A DNA stretch of 64,000 bases from Haematococcus lacustris (GCA_030144725.1 JASKMD010000027.1:2342412-2406411), one strand, 5' to 3'; positions 12,401 to 22,571 are shown, counted from the stretch's first letter. The notes: generated from the sequence alone by a model not told the origin. Numbers and translations: made by a program.

Positions 12401-13621
12401 GCAGATGTCGACTTCCCGCAGCTGCACAGATGTCGACTTTTCCTGCATCTGCACAGATGTCGACCTGCAGCAGCTGTGCAGATATAAGACAACCGACATC
12501 TGTGCAGATTTCCAATTCTGGAAATTCGCGGTCCAACTACGTCGCAAGGGATGCGCGGATTAGCGTAAGACTTAGACCGTTCGAACGGCCTTCTACTCTA
12601 GTTTCCAATGAGCTATGGTCGGTCCAATCGCGACCGGTCCTTGTTTATCGTGAGTGGGACTTCTGGCAAGCCCGTGAGTAACTTTGTACATTGGCTTGCA
12701 TTGTACATTGGGTTGCAGTGTATGTATCATATAATGGATCACTGTTTGTGTCCAGTGTTGGCATGACACGATTGAGTTGGCTGCCATCTAGGTGTGGCTG
12801 CTGAACAGCCCAGCGACGAGGCTGCGGAGCCCAGTCTGACAGTACCGCCAGTCATGGTGGAACAGCTCCAGACAATGCTCGGCAGCATGGCACCAGGTTT
12901 CGTGGATGCTTATGGTGTACCGGTGAGTTTGTCTTGTGTAATGGATGCCTGGTGTTGTCAATAGTCACATGTCACATGATGATGTCAAGGCAACCACGTG
13001 TTTGCTCTGCTTGTATGATGTCCTGTATGGCATGATGCCTTGTATGGTGTGATGGAGACATGATGGCATGGTATCCTATGTGGCAACCCCGTGTTTGCTA
13101 TGTAGGAGGCTACAGCCAGGGCCTCCATTCAGGGTGTACTGGACACCAAGCTTCACAAGTTTCAGGTCAGTGTGCTTGTCTTATGTCTGTGGGGTTTACC
13201 CGCCGTGATATGACTAAAATACATGCCTTGCTTGTTGTAGGCCCTCCTAGCTGAGCTGATGGAGGGTGTCCACAAGGACCTTGAGGCCAAGACCAGCGTG
13301 GGCCAGCAGCAGGACCTTGACCCAGGACACCAAGCTGGAGAGACCCAGCAATTGGGGGCAGAGGGGGAGGGGGAGGACTGGGTGGAGGGGGCTGGTGAGG
13401 GGGAGGTGATCGAGGAGGGGGGGCTGAAGGCGGTCGAGCAGGGGGGGGGAGGGGGAGGGGGAGGGGGAGGGGGGGGGGGGGAGGGGGTGGGGGAGGGGGA
13501 CAAGGTGGCCGAGGATGGGGTGGAGGGGGAGGGATCAAGTAGCAGTGACCCTCAAGACGAACTGAATGAGCTCCTGGTTCAATCTCAGGCCAAGCAGAAG
13601 GGGGGTGGGCTTCTAATCTAA
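6473..13621 (+). CDS. Multi-exon gene of unknown function, split by element A
   Basis: Thirteen exons join in phase: 6473-6784, 6854-6994, 7110-7235, 7328-7381, 7455-7565, 7689-7892, 7993-8037, 8122-8190, 8273-8457, 8625-8803 plus 12659-12673, 12792-12922, 13106-13165 and 13241-13621. The protein starts [12 protein letters not shown]. Its first roughly 100 residues have no family I recognise. A Lys/Glu-rich acidic-basic middle follows, then a globular stretch ending YKRGR, where element A interrupts an exon; across the empty site the frame reads YKRGRDFWQAR. The tail is Glu/Gly-rich with a poly-Gly run. It faces the transposase gene, so it may be the accessory gene of element E, comparable in position to the TNPA-type genes of CACTA elements; that is inference. 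It may continue into the exons from 14936. Confidence 0.6.
8804..8990 (+). repeat. Terminal ~190 bp of element A shared with element B
   Basis: This block is nearly the same as the inverted block 38930-39093 at the right end of element B, including GCTGCGAGTTAGGACTTC-type sequence read on the minus strand and the run of C before the array. It marks A and B as one subfamily that differs in its array motif. Confidence 0.85.
9012..9765. repeat. Left subterminal array of element A (ATCTGCACAGAT)
   Basis: About 28 copies of CATCTGCACAG, many extended to the near palindrome ATCTGCACAGAT. Start-to-start distances alternate 24 and 27 bp over the regular part, with two alternating spacers (GCATCCCTCG and CTGTCGACACACTCG). 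The resulting period of 51 bp suggests a dimeric unit. Confidence 0.92.
9770..10450. other. Interior of element A without a recognised gene
   Basis: Contains short repeats such as TGCATGAAGGTTACGCAAAGG and AAGGCACCGCGAAGG variants, written here as separate pieces, and a moderately GC-rich stretch. No frame has support beyond chance length. Confidence 0.4.
10451..10724. repeat. (CAGCC)n pentanucleotide array
   Basis: About 54 units of CAGCC with one AGTCC interruption. Pro/Ala/Ser frames through it are artefacts. Confidence 0.95.
10857..10930 (+). repeat. Intron-like cassette in element A
   Basis: Begins GTGAGTGGCCAGCCC, has a CCTAACCGC branch-like sequence and ends TTGTTTACTGCAG, followed by GTCCCACGGTCAG. 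It is followed by pyrimidine-rich DNA and by a 31-bp unit ending ACCCTTGGCGTAG repeated about four times (11065-11190). Confidence 0.65.
11190..11800. other. Interior of element A, GTGGT/GTT-rich stretch
   Basis: No gene is seen. Positions 11530-11690 are dominated by GTGGT and GTTG repeats. Confidence 0.4.
11800..12135. repeat. Minisatellite, unit about 42-54 bp, in element A
   Basis: Six or more units contain GTGTTTTGCGGGGATGTTGC and a TGTCAATACATGT spacer. Read on the other strand this resembles the element D unit at 3130-3440 and a fragment in element C near 45570. Confidence 0.85.
12155..12510. repeat. Right subterminal array of element A
   Basis: About 14 copies of ATCTGCACAG or ATCTGTGCAGAT, several flanked by GTCGAC, with more varied spacing than the left array. 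The last copy is about 145 bp from the right end. Confidence 0.9.
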
Positions 13622-13873
13622 CAACATTCTCAAGTCTGCTGGTGCTCCTATGTGACATGTGCATTTGTCTTGCATGTGTTTGAAACGCCCTGAGCTGAGT
13701 GAAGTGAAGGGTCGCTGAACATGCTGACCTGTTTAGGTTCAGAGGTGTTGAAGGCTGTAATTGAGACCTTGGCAACCTTACAACATGACAGCTTTGTGGC
13801 GGGGCTTTGTCCATTCTCCACTTCGTTCATCTCGGTTCAATGCTCTTCACAGTGCAAACAATGTTTTATAATG
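13622..13873. other. Short non-coding stretch between genes
   Basis: Nothing recognised, except a stretch near 13730 (CTGTTTAGGTTCAGAGGTG) similar to one at 7017 in an intron of the upstream gene. Confidence 0.3.
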
Positions 13874-14850
13874 TCACTCCTGTACCTCCACTGTAGCGCC
13901 CTGGGCCATGCTATCCTTCAAACGATACATGCACCAGCTGGACAGCGGCTTTGTGTACCCTGTGAACACCACCCCAGCACACCCTTGTAATAGTTTCACC
14001 ATATTATGAATGACTAATTCACACTCACACACGCCATTAGGTGCTATCACCCCAAGCTCCACCTCCGCCCTCCTAAACCGTCCCACCAGTGGCTTCAGAG
14101 CTTGCAACGAAGCATGCCCACCTCCTTCAAGGCTAGTGATCGACAGGCCCATGTACTCAATCTCCAGCGTCTGGAAGCGCCCTGAGCTGAGGGCTGCCAC
14201 CCCGCTGGTCATGGCCTGATGATGAGGCTCTGGCAGGGTGACATGGAGGTACGTGATGTTGAGGATCTTGATGGTCTGTGGCAGCAGACTGGTGGCTGTT
14301 AGGTGCATCTCTGTCAGGCACAGCTTCACGAGTTTGCTGGGGCATGGCTGTAAGGGAGTGGGCACGGGACCCAGGTACACCGTAGACAAGACTGTGAGCC
14401 CCAAATACCCCTCCACCCATTCATAGTGACCGTCCTCCACACTGCCATCCTGGATGTGAAGCTCCTGGATGTTGAGGTTCTGTAGGCTGCCCAGAAAGCG
14501 GCTGTGGCTGAGGAGCTCCGCCAGCTGTGCATGCTGGCATTGGAAATCCCGGAGACGTAGTGTGAGGCATTTGGGGAAGCTGGCCATCAGCCTCTCCGCC
14601 AACCAGGCCCCCACTGGCAGCTGCTCATAGGTGGGCTCCTCCTTCATGGCCTGCTCCTCGTCGATGTATCTGATCTCCACGCTGTGAACAGCCTCACAGC
14701 AGCCAAGGAGCTCAACCACCCCTTCCACTCTGCACCTCATGGTGTGTGGCCCAAGCAGGGTCGCCACGATCAGCTGCAGCGCCAGTGGATGGCGACGGAT
14801 ACGCAGTGCCGCCTGGATGCGAGGGGATAGGTGGGATAAGCCGAGCGGTG
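13874..14850 (-). pseudogene. 5'-truncated F-box/leucine-rich-like gene (subfamily I)
   Basis: The frame is open from about 14848 to 13874 and matches the C-terminal two thirds of the proteins at 29665-30810 and 32861-33988. Shared blocks are LSPRIQAALRIRRHPLALQL, RCRVEGVVELLG, EPTYEQLPVGAWLAERLM, LSSGRFQTLEIEY and LKPLVGRFRRA. The amino-terminal F-box-like part is absent, and no start or acceptor is evident at the 5' edge, so this looks like a truncated copy. It lies between two exon groups of the plus-strand gene inside element E, which implies it was carried or captured by that element. Whether it is transcribed is unknown. A downstream ATG at 14767 would still give a 297-residue product. 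Confidence 0.6.
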
Positions 14851-14935
14851 AGTCATCTCAGCATGTGGGGCATCATTGCATAAATTATAGAAGATGCAGA
14901 CAAGACAATGCATGTAGCCCCTGTTGTGAATGCAG

Positions 14936-17521
14936 GCCCTTGAGGAGCGTATGGCCAAGCTGGAGGCTTGGCTTCCCAAGCTGCATAAGCTGGACGCCAT
15001 GCAGTCCACGGTAGAAAGGCTGGAGGCCATGCTTGAGGGTTTGGTGGACTTGAAGAGGCAAAAGCAGCAGGAGAAGGCGACGGCCCACCAGGTTTGACAG
15101 TGGAGCCAAAGCAGCATACCACCTCGACATATATTTTTGCATTCCATCCACTATGAGCCTAGGTAACCAGACTCACATATCAGTATGTCACCTACACTTG
15201 CCATACACACCATACATGAGGGTTGTGTAGATCAAACGGCACCATGATTGGCCTTGTATCACTTGCGCAGGGTGGCCAGCCACCTCAGGGGATGGGCCCA
15301 GGCATGGCATGGAAAGGGCCCAACTTCAGGGATGCGACCTGCAAAGTGCACCAGCTTGGAGAGGAGGAGGAGTTCAAGGCTAAGGTCGAGGAGGACGGCT
15401 ATGCAGTGACGGTGGTGGGGGAGGCCATCATGCCTGCTGCCTGGGAGCTGTGGGCCCTGTTGACACTGGCCATGCACTACGCTCGCATCATCTTCAAGGA
15501 GAGCGCCCTCAACCAAGATGGAACGCTGCAGGTGGTGCCGGGAGAGACGAAAGGCACGACAGTGAGTTTATACGCTTCAGATGCTAGAGGTTAAACCCTG
15601 CTAGGGCTAGGTTGTGATAGGGACTCTAGCCCTAGACCTGGCCCTAGCCCTAGCCCTAGCCCTAGCCCTAACCCAACCCCATCCACACGTCATGTCCAGC
15701 CCTAGCCCTAGCCCTAGCCCTAGCCCTAGCCCTAGCCCTAGCCCTAGCCCTAGCCCTAGCCCTAGCCTTAGCCCTAGCCCTAGCCCTAGCCCTAGCCCTA
15801 GCCCTAGCCCTAGCCCTAGCCCTAGCCCTAGCACTAGCACTAGCACTAGCACTAGCACTAGCACTAGCCCTAACCCTAACCCTAACCCCAACCCAACCCC
15901 ATCCCCATGCCCTAGCCCTAGCCCTAGCCCTAGCCCTAGCCCTAGCCCTAGCCCTAGCCCTAGCCCTAGCCCTAGCCCTGTCCCAAGCCCTAGCCCTACC
16001 CCTAGCCCAAGCCCTAGCCCTAGCCCTAGCCCTAGCCCTAGCCCTAGCCCTAGCCCTAGCCCTAGCCCTAGCCCTAGCCCTAGCCCTAGCCCTACCCCTA
16101 CCCCTACAACACAACAGCTTTGTATCCACTACTTACATATTGCATCATTATCCACCACCATTACTCCATTACAACATGCCAAATACTTGTGGTGTGTTGC
16201 TTGCTTACAGGAGGTGGTAACTGAGTTTGGAACTGGGCAGCGCAAACAGCTGCTCTTCACCAGCCCTCAGCATGATGGCAGCCTGGCTGACGAGGTGTCC
16301 ATGGCAGGGATGCTGACCGAGGAGGCGGTGCAGACATTCGAGCAGCTGCATGCCACCATCAAGGCACGCCACCTGGCTGCCAAGGTGTGGGCTCAGGCCT
16401 GCTTGAAGCGCCTCCAGGCCAGGGCCAACCAGCTGGTCACCTCCCCACTCCGTGGTGGCACCATCCTGTGCAACGACCCGTACAAAATGCTGGTAGACGG
16501 CAAACCCAAGGGGGCTACCGGCTTGGTGTCAGCTCAGGCACTGCATGTGGATGTGCGGCCTTCGTGGTCTGATGAGGAGGAGGCTAGACAAGCAGCCCTG
16601 TTCCCACCCCAACCCCCATTGACAGACGCACCCCAGCCAGAAGCCCCCTCCTCAGCAGCATGCAGCAGCCCGGCAGCCGGTGCAGGTGCAGGTCCCAGCC
16701 AGCAGTCATCCCCCAAGCGGCAGCCATCCCCCAGGCGGCAGCAATCTCCAAGCCGGCAGCAATCCCCCAGTCGACAGCCATCCCCCAAGCAGAAGCCGCC
16801 CCCCAGCCGGTGGCGTTTCATTCCAGGGCGTGATGGCATGGTGCTCATCATGGCCATGCAGCGGGTCAGCATCCTCCTCATTCCCCGCAGCCACAAGTGG
16901 GTCCAGGTGGTGGAGCATTTCTGGAACGGTCCGGGCAAGAGCCATGAGTGCCAGGCTGCTCTTGAGGAGTACCTGAAGCAGAAGATGACAGCCCAGGAGG
17001 TGGTGCGTGTGACCTTGGAGCCAGGTCAGGTGCTGGGGATGCGTGGGTACACCATCCATGCTGGTGATGAGGGCAGGGAGGGGACAGGTTCAGTGAGGGT
17101 GCACTTCTATGCCTCCACTGGCTTTGTGTCGGACACCACCTGCTACGTTGCTGAGTTTGGCCACCATTTTGACAGCCTGTGCCAGCCCACCACCGAGCCC
17201 AAGACCGGCAGCACCCCCAAGGTGCCGGCCTGGCAGGGGGAAGCAGGAGGTGGCACGTACGTGCCTAAGATGCCATACAAGCCCCCAGCTCAGAAAGAAG
17301 AGGACGCCATGTGGAAGCCAAATTGGCTTGAAGACCCAGCCTTCTCAGAGACAGGTCTGAAGCAGTTGGAGCAGCAGTGGTATGAGGCAGCAGGAGTAAT
17401 CTGGCCACCAGCAGAGTCAGAAGAGGAGGAGGGTGAACCTGAAAAAGGTGGCAAGGGCAAGCGAAAATCGAGCCGTGGCGGTGGTAGGGGTTGGAGGGGA
17501 AAGAGAGGAAGAAAGGGATGA
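14936..17521 (+). CDS. Coiled-coil protein with a probable 2-oxoglutarate/Fe(II) dioxygenase-like domain
   Basis: Exons 14936-15091, 15271-15561 and 16211-17521 are all in phase 0 and end at a TGA. The first encodes a heptad-like segment ([12 protein letters not shown] onward). The last has the order of conserved residues of a PHYH-like double-stranded beta helix: [10 protein letters not shown] (H-x-D), then a Pro/Ser/Gln-rich insert, then [39 protein letters not shown] (distal His) and RVHFYAS (Arg). The carboxy end is acidic, then basic and Gly/Arg-rich, as in nucleic-acid-binding tails. No start codon is certain, so these may be the 3' exons of the gene at 6473, or a gene starting at the inner Met. 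The dioxygenase call rests on motif order only; substrate and role are unknown. The intron 15562-16210 holds a telomere-like array. Confidence 0.5.
15640..16105. repeat. Telomere-like array (CCCTAG)n within an intron
   Basis: About 70 units of CCCTAG, with CACTAG, CCCTAA and CCCCAACC variants in the middle. It fills most of the intron before the exon at 16211. The variant block AACCCCATCCCCATG also occurs, inverted, at the edge of the first array near 550-570. Confidence 0.93.
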
Positions 17522-17639
17522 CATGAGCTACGTGTGTGCCAGCATGTCCATGATTGACATGGTTTAAGTGGGTATGCAAGAGTGTATGGGAGTTTGCAAA
17601 GGTGACATGTGAAGAGCACACGTCGTGTTTTTACCCCAT
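17522..17639. other. 3' flank of the dioxygenase-like gene
   Basis: Short AT-richer stretch with no recognised feature. It leads into the subterminal array of element E. Confidence 0.3.
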
Positions 17640-18415
17640 ACAATCGTCCCTGCCCTTGTCCCTGCGCTCATCCCTGCACTCGTCCCTGCGCCCACAATCC
17701 CTGCAATCGTCCCTGCGCTCGTCCCTGCGCCCGTCCCTGCGCCCGTCATCCCTGCATTCGTCCCTGCGCTCATCCCTGCACACGTCCCTGCGCTCATCCC
17801 TGCGCCCGTCCCTGCGCCCACAATCCCTGCACTCGTCCCTGCGCTCGTCCCTGCACTCGTCCCTGCGCCCGAAATCCCTACACTCGTCCCTGCGCTCATC
17901 CCTGCACTCGTCCCTGCGCCCGAAATCCCTGCACTCGTCCCTGCGCCCGAAATCCCTGCACTCGTCCCTGCGCTCATCCCTGCACTCGTCCCTGCGCCCG
18001 AAATCCCTGCACTCGTCCCTGCGCTCATCCCTGCACTCGTCCCTGCGCCCGAAATCCCTGCACTCGTCCCTGCGCTCGTCCCTGCACTCGTCCCTGCGCT
18101 CATCCCTGCACTCGTCCCTGCGCTCGAAATCCCTGCACTCGTCCCTGCGCTCATCCCTGCACTCGTCCCTGCGCCCGAAATCCCTGCACTCGTCCCTGCG
18201 CTCGTCCCTGCACTCGTCCCTGCGCTCGTCCCTGCACTCGTCCCTGCGCCCAAAATCCCTGCACTCGTCCCTGCGCTTATCCCTGCACTCGTCCCTGCGC
18301 CCGAAATCCCTGCACTCATCCCTGCACTCGTCCCTGCATCCGTCCCTGCACCCCCCCCTCCATCCCTGCACACGTCCCTGCGCCCCCCCCTCCATCCCTG
18401 CATCCGTCCCTGCGT
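17640..18415. repeat. Subterminal array of element E (TCCCTGCRCTCG units)
   Basis: About 60 units of roughly 12 bp, TCCCTGCACTCG and TCCCTGCGCTCA/CCGAAA variants, often in pairs (CACTCG then CGCCCGAAA). Unlike the arrays in A-D, the unit is not palindromic. All reading frames through it are artefacts. Confidence 0.9.
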
Positions 18416-18577
18416 GAACGCCACGGGCCGCCCAGCCTCCGCCTTTGATTTTTTTGACCTGATTTATTTTGGGATGGAATCCTTACATCTCAAGCTACCA
18501 ACTGGCCAAGTTTCAGCCCATTTGGACAAGGTTGACAAAAGCGCAGGGAAAAACGCAGGGACTAATTTGTAGGAGTG

Positions 18578-21339
18578 ACGTCCTCCCCGGGGCCCAGGCA
18601 AGCGTGACCGCAGCCCCCCAGGCAAGGGTGGATGGAAGCAGCAGGGCAGCAAGGGTGACCGCCGCCGCTGATGTGTTGCCCAACCAGCTGGCCAGGACTG
18701 TGTTGGTGCCTGTTGCCCAGTGCCCAGTGATCAGGTTGCTATGCCTGAGGGACGAGCAGCAGACGATGGTGTGTTACACTTCTCGTTCCCTGGTAGAGTG
18801 AATGGCTTCGCATGTACCATGCTGTTTGACAGTGGTGCAGCAGCCAGCTTCATTAATTGTGCTGCTGTTGAGCAGTATCAGATTGCCAGTTATAAACTGA
18901 AGCAGCCCAAGGAATTCCTTGTGGCCAATGGACAGCCTGTGGTTTGCACGCATGCATGCAGTTGAATGTTCAGACCCTGAGCTGCAGGGTTGAGTTGCTG
19001 GTGATGCCAGAGATGTTCTCTGCCTTCGATGTGTTAATGGGCAGTGACTGGTTACAGTCAAATGGTGTGCTGCTAGACTACCTGGCACGTACTATTACAG
19101 TACAGTTGGCAGCTGTGAAAACGGTGCTCAAGTGTGAGCCAGCAGCGCCCATTATGGCTCCTCATTGTGCCCATATCCTGGCTAAACACAGGCAAGCTAC
19201 TGTATCAGCAAAAGTAGCTTACAGGTGGTTAAGGAAAGGCGGCCAGTCTCTGGTTGCCCTCATCTCGTCTCAGCCCATCAACCCTACCCCAGCAAGTTTG
19301 CTGTCCGTACACCCTACTTCTACTCCAGCTAATTTGCTGTCCAACAATCCTGACCCTCACTCCCACCCAACCACCTCACCCTCTTGCCCACTTATCCATC
19401 ACCCAACCCCTGCTCCAGCTAATCAGCTGTCCCTCTATCCTGACCCTCACTCTCACTCAACATCCTTACCTTCTACCCCCTCTATCAACTACCCTGCAGT
19501 TGCAGCTCAGCTGACAGCACTCATATCTGAGTACGACGATGTCTTCGCGCCCTTTAATACCCTACCCCCTCAGCGCCCAGTAGGGCACACCATCCCTCTT
19601 CAGCCTGGCTGTAAGCCACCAGCCTTACCATCATATAAGATGAGCCAGCCAGAGCTTCTGGAGATGAAGAAGCAGGTTGCAGCCTTCTTGGAGCAGGGCA
19701 TCATTGAACCCTCCTCTTCTCCCTACGCTGCCCCTGTCCTCTTTGTCAAAAAGAAGTCAGGTGAGTTAAGGATGTGTGTAGACTATCGTCAGCTGAATAA
19801 GATCACACTTAGGGATCAGTACCCACTACCTCGAGTGGATGACCTGTTTGACAGGTTAGCTGGGTGTACAGTGTTTTCATCACTTGACCTGCAAGCTGGT
19901 TATCACCAGATCAGGATCCCTGATGAGGATGTCCCTAAGACAGCCTTCAGGACACCCAGTGGCCTATATCAGTTTAAGGTCCTATGCTTTGGATTAACCA
20001 ATGCACCTGCCACGTTTCAACGTGTGATGAACAATGCTTTTGCTGACGTCATTAATGACTGTGCCCTTGTGTACATAGATGATATCCTCATCATGTCCAA
20101 AAACGTACCAGAACACTTCACACATTTGAGGAGGGTTCTGGAGTTATTACGTAAGCATCAGTTTAAAGCTAAATTATCTAAATGTGAGTTTCTTAAAACT
20201 GCACTGAAGTTCCTGGGTCACATTGTGAGTGACCAGGGCATCGCTGTTGACCCTGATAAAGTGAAGTCTATCACTTCCTGGCCTGTGCCACGCAGCCTGA
20301 CTGCCATGCAGCAGTTCCTAGGTGCTGCAAATTTTGTGCGCAAATTTGTACACAACTTCAGTGCTATTTCAGCACCACTCACTGACCTGACTGGTAAAGC
20401 AGGCGCTGATTTCAATTGGCACAAATGGCCTGATGATAAGTTACAAGCTTTTGATGCTCTTAAACATGCTATTTCTAGAGTACCTTTACTCAAAATCCCA
20501 GATATTACTAAACCATTTCAGGTTTACTGTGACGCCTCTTTGCAAGGCGTAGGAGCAGTGCTCATGCAAGAGGGTTATCCTCTAGCTTATTTAAGCAAGA
20601 AGCTGATTCCAGCTGAAAAGAACTATACCACTGGTGAACAAGAATTACTTGCAATCATCACTGCATGTAAAGAGTGGCGTTGCTACCTGGAAGGTGTACC
20701 CTTCACATTGTACACAGACCACAAACCTTTGGTAGCTTTAAAAACACAGAAGGTCTTGTCCAGACGCCAAACCAGGTGGTTGGAGTTTCTCTCCCGGTAT
20801 GATTTTACCATTGAGTACCTACCTGGTGATACTAACCCTGCTGACCCTCTGTCTCGCATACCTGATGCTCCTGCCAGCAACACTGTCATGGTTATGACCA
20901 GGAGCAGGAAGCGCCTTTTGGAGGGGGAGGAAGCTGGTGTGGTGCAGCCTGCTCAGCCCGCCATTCAGCAGCCGCAGCAGGAGCCACAGCCTCAGCTGGT
21001 TTTGGAACAACCCCTGCCCCCACCTCCTTTGCCTGTGCACCCTTTGCACGCTGTCAATATGACAGAGCAGCTCATGGCAGCGTATGCAGCAGATGAGGCC
21101 TTTGCCAACACTGTGGATCAATATGATCTAGACAAGCATGGCCTGTATCGTACCAAGGGCAAGAATCAGATAGTGGTTCCCCACTGCCCAGATCTCAAAG
21201 CCAGGATATTGGTGGAGATGCATGATGCACAGTTTGCAGGTCATGTGGGTATCACCAAGACGCTGGAGCGTATCTCCAGGATATTCTGGTGGCCACGCAT
21301 GAGATCTGAAGTGCGGCACTATGTGAGTAACTGTGATGC
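18578..21339 (+). mobile_element. Retroelement 1: partial Ty3/gypsy element
   Basis: It starts abruptly at the right end of element E with a basic Gly/Arg-rich tail (in the frame beginning PPRGPGKRDR), as at the end of a Gag, and continues through protease, reverse transcriptase, RNase H and the start of integrase. It is cut by the assembly gap. No LTR is visible. Confidence 0.85.
18720..21339 (+). CDS. pol: Ty3/gypsy Pol: protease, reverse transcriptase, RNase H, integrase start (frameshifted)
   Basis: The protease has the active-site triad context LFDSGAAASF near 18830. The frame must change by one base near 18950, where GCACGCATGCATGCAG repeats itself, so this copy is broken. The reverse transcriptase spans about 19570-20250, with FVKKKSGELRMCVDYR, SSLDLQAGYHQI, FGLTNAPATFQ and the catalytic VYIDDIL. 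RNase H follows with YCDASLQGVGA, TGEQELLAI and YTDHKPL. The integrase zinc region has HDAQFAG, HVGITKT and SNCDA just before the gap. Domain order RT-RH-IN is that of Metaviridae-type elements. It copies element RNA into DNA in cytoplasmic particles. Closest relative in the window by sequence is retroelement 2 (both have LHFSF before the protease). Confidence 0.9.
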
Positions 21340-21839
21340 NNNNNNNNNNNNNNNNNNNNNNNNNNNNNNNNNNNNNNNNNNNNNNNNNNNNNNNNNNNNN
21401 NNNNNNNNNNNNNNNNNNNNNNNNNNNNNNNNNNNNNNNNNNNNNNNNNNNNNNNNNNNNNNNNNNNNNNNNNNNNNNNNNNNNNNNNNNNNNNNNNNNN
21501 NNNNNNNNNNNNNNNNNNNNNNNNNNNNNNNNNNNNNNNNNNNNNNNNNNNNNNNNNNNNNNNNNNNNNNNNNNNNNNNNNNNNNNNNNNNNNNNNNNNN
21601 NNNNNNNNNNNNNNNNNNNNNNNNNNNNNNNNNNNNNNNNNNNNNNNNNNNNNNNNNNNNNNNNNNNNNNNNNNNNNNNNNNNNNNNNNNNNNNNNNNNN
21701 NNNNNNNNNNNNNNNNNNNNNNNNNNNNNNNNNNNNNNNNNNNNNNNNNNNNNNNNNNNNNNNNNNNNNNNNNNNNNNNNNNNNNNNNNNNNNNNNNNNN
21801 NNNNNNNNNNNNNNNNNNNNNNNNNNNNNNNNNNNNNNN
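21340..21839. other. Assembly gap (500 N)
   Basis: Exactly 500 N, probably a placeholder size. Coding sequence of integrase stops on its left and intron-like cassettes start on its right, so the junction is unknown. Confidence 0.99.
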
Positions 21840-21847
21840 CATCAGAC

Positions 21848-21913
21848 CTGCAGCCAAGGGGCGTGCACGTGAGGTAGGGAGATCAGGTTGGGCACTGTGT
21901 GCTGGCCACTTAC
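21848..21913 (-). repeat. Intron-like cassette
   Basis: Minus strand: GTAAGTGGCCAGC to CCTTGGCTGCAG, 66 bp, followed by GTCTGATG. Closest to the copies at 22863-22931 and 25335-25420, which share GCCTGATCT or CCTGATCTCC. Confidence 0.6.
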
Positions 21914-22463
21914 CGGTAGCCACCAGCAACCACTCACTAGCAGGGAGCAGGGAGCGAAAGGGTCAGGAAGAAGGGGGAAGGGGGAGCTTGTGTGTGGAGG
22001 GGGGTGGGAAGGGGGTGGTAGTGATGCCACAGTGCCAAGGTATGTTGGTGAAGGTATGCTCTTGGCTGATGGGAGAGTAGGGAAGGGATGGCAGGTGGCT
22101 GCGATGTCAGGGGGTAGAAGGCGAGGGGGAGGGGGGAAGTAGGAAAGGAGGGTAGAGTAGGAGGGTGGGGTGGGGTGGGGTGGGGGATGGGGGGAAGGGG
22201 TGGAGAGATAGGGGTGGTTGAGGTGGGGGCTGCGATGCCACGTCAAATGAAGGGTGCGAGAGGGGAAGGGGGTTGAGAAGCATGGAAGGGAGTGGGAGGG
22301 AGAGGGGGAAGGGAGGGGGTGGTGGTGGTGGTGGGAAGAGGGTGGGTGGGGGAGAGGTGACGGGGAGGGGGGAAGCGGGGGTTGGGGAGAAGTAGAAGTG
22401 GGATTGGTGGGATAGGGTAGAGAAGGGTGAAGGAGGCAGGGGGCAGGAGTATAGGCGTCAGAC

Positions 22464-22571
22464 CTGCAGCAAGCAAGGAGCGTACTTACAGTGAGGCTAG
22501 CAAAACATATTAGGAAGCTAGCTGTCGCGTAGTGCATGACGGAGGCTAGGTTCAGGAGCGGGGCCACTCAC
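22464..22571 (-). repeat. Intron-like cassette
   Basis: Minus strand: GTGAGTGGCC to CTTGCTTGCTGCAG, followed by GTCTGACGCC; 108 bp. Confidence 0.6.

Larger units (their letters stand above)
8804..12656. mobile_element. Element A: complete non-autonomous CACTC element inserted in an exon
   Basis: The left end is CACTCACGATAAATAAGGCC. The right end, read inward on the minus strand, is CACTCACGATAAACAAGG. The duplicated target is GG (8802-8803 and 12657-12658). Deleting the element and one GG gives CGTGGCCGGGACTTCTGG, which keeps the host frame open. Both subterminal regions carry arrays of ATCTGCACAGAT. The interior has no long credible gene; it holds a short basic region (9780-10450), a (CAGCC)n array, one intron-like cassette and a minisatellite. 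Confidence 0.9.
1..18577. mobile_element. Element E: right-hand part of a probable autonomous CACTC (EnSpm/CACTA-like) element
   Basis: The right end is seen at 18577: read inward on the minus strand it begins CACTCCTACAAATTAGTCCC, close to the right end of element D (CACTCCTGGCAATTAAGGG). About 160 bp inside lies a 12-bp-unit repeat array (17640-18415), the same terminal layout as in elements A, C and D. To the left are a tnp2-type transposase on the minus strand and a divergent plus-strand gene, the usual two-gene plan of EnSpm elements. The left end is not in the window, so extent and autonomy are inferred. It interrupts the gag/protease junction of retroelement 1, whose 5' part would then lie beyond the left edge. 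D, A and a truncated F-box-like gene sit inside it. Confidence 0.5.

Noticed and set aside
156..16105. A chromosome end
   Set aside because: The CCCTAG/CCCTAA arrays are internal, mostly a variant hexamer, and lie in introns with coding sequence on both sides.
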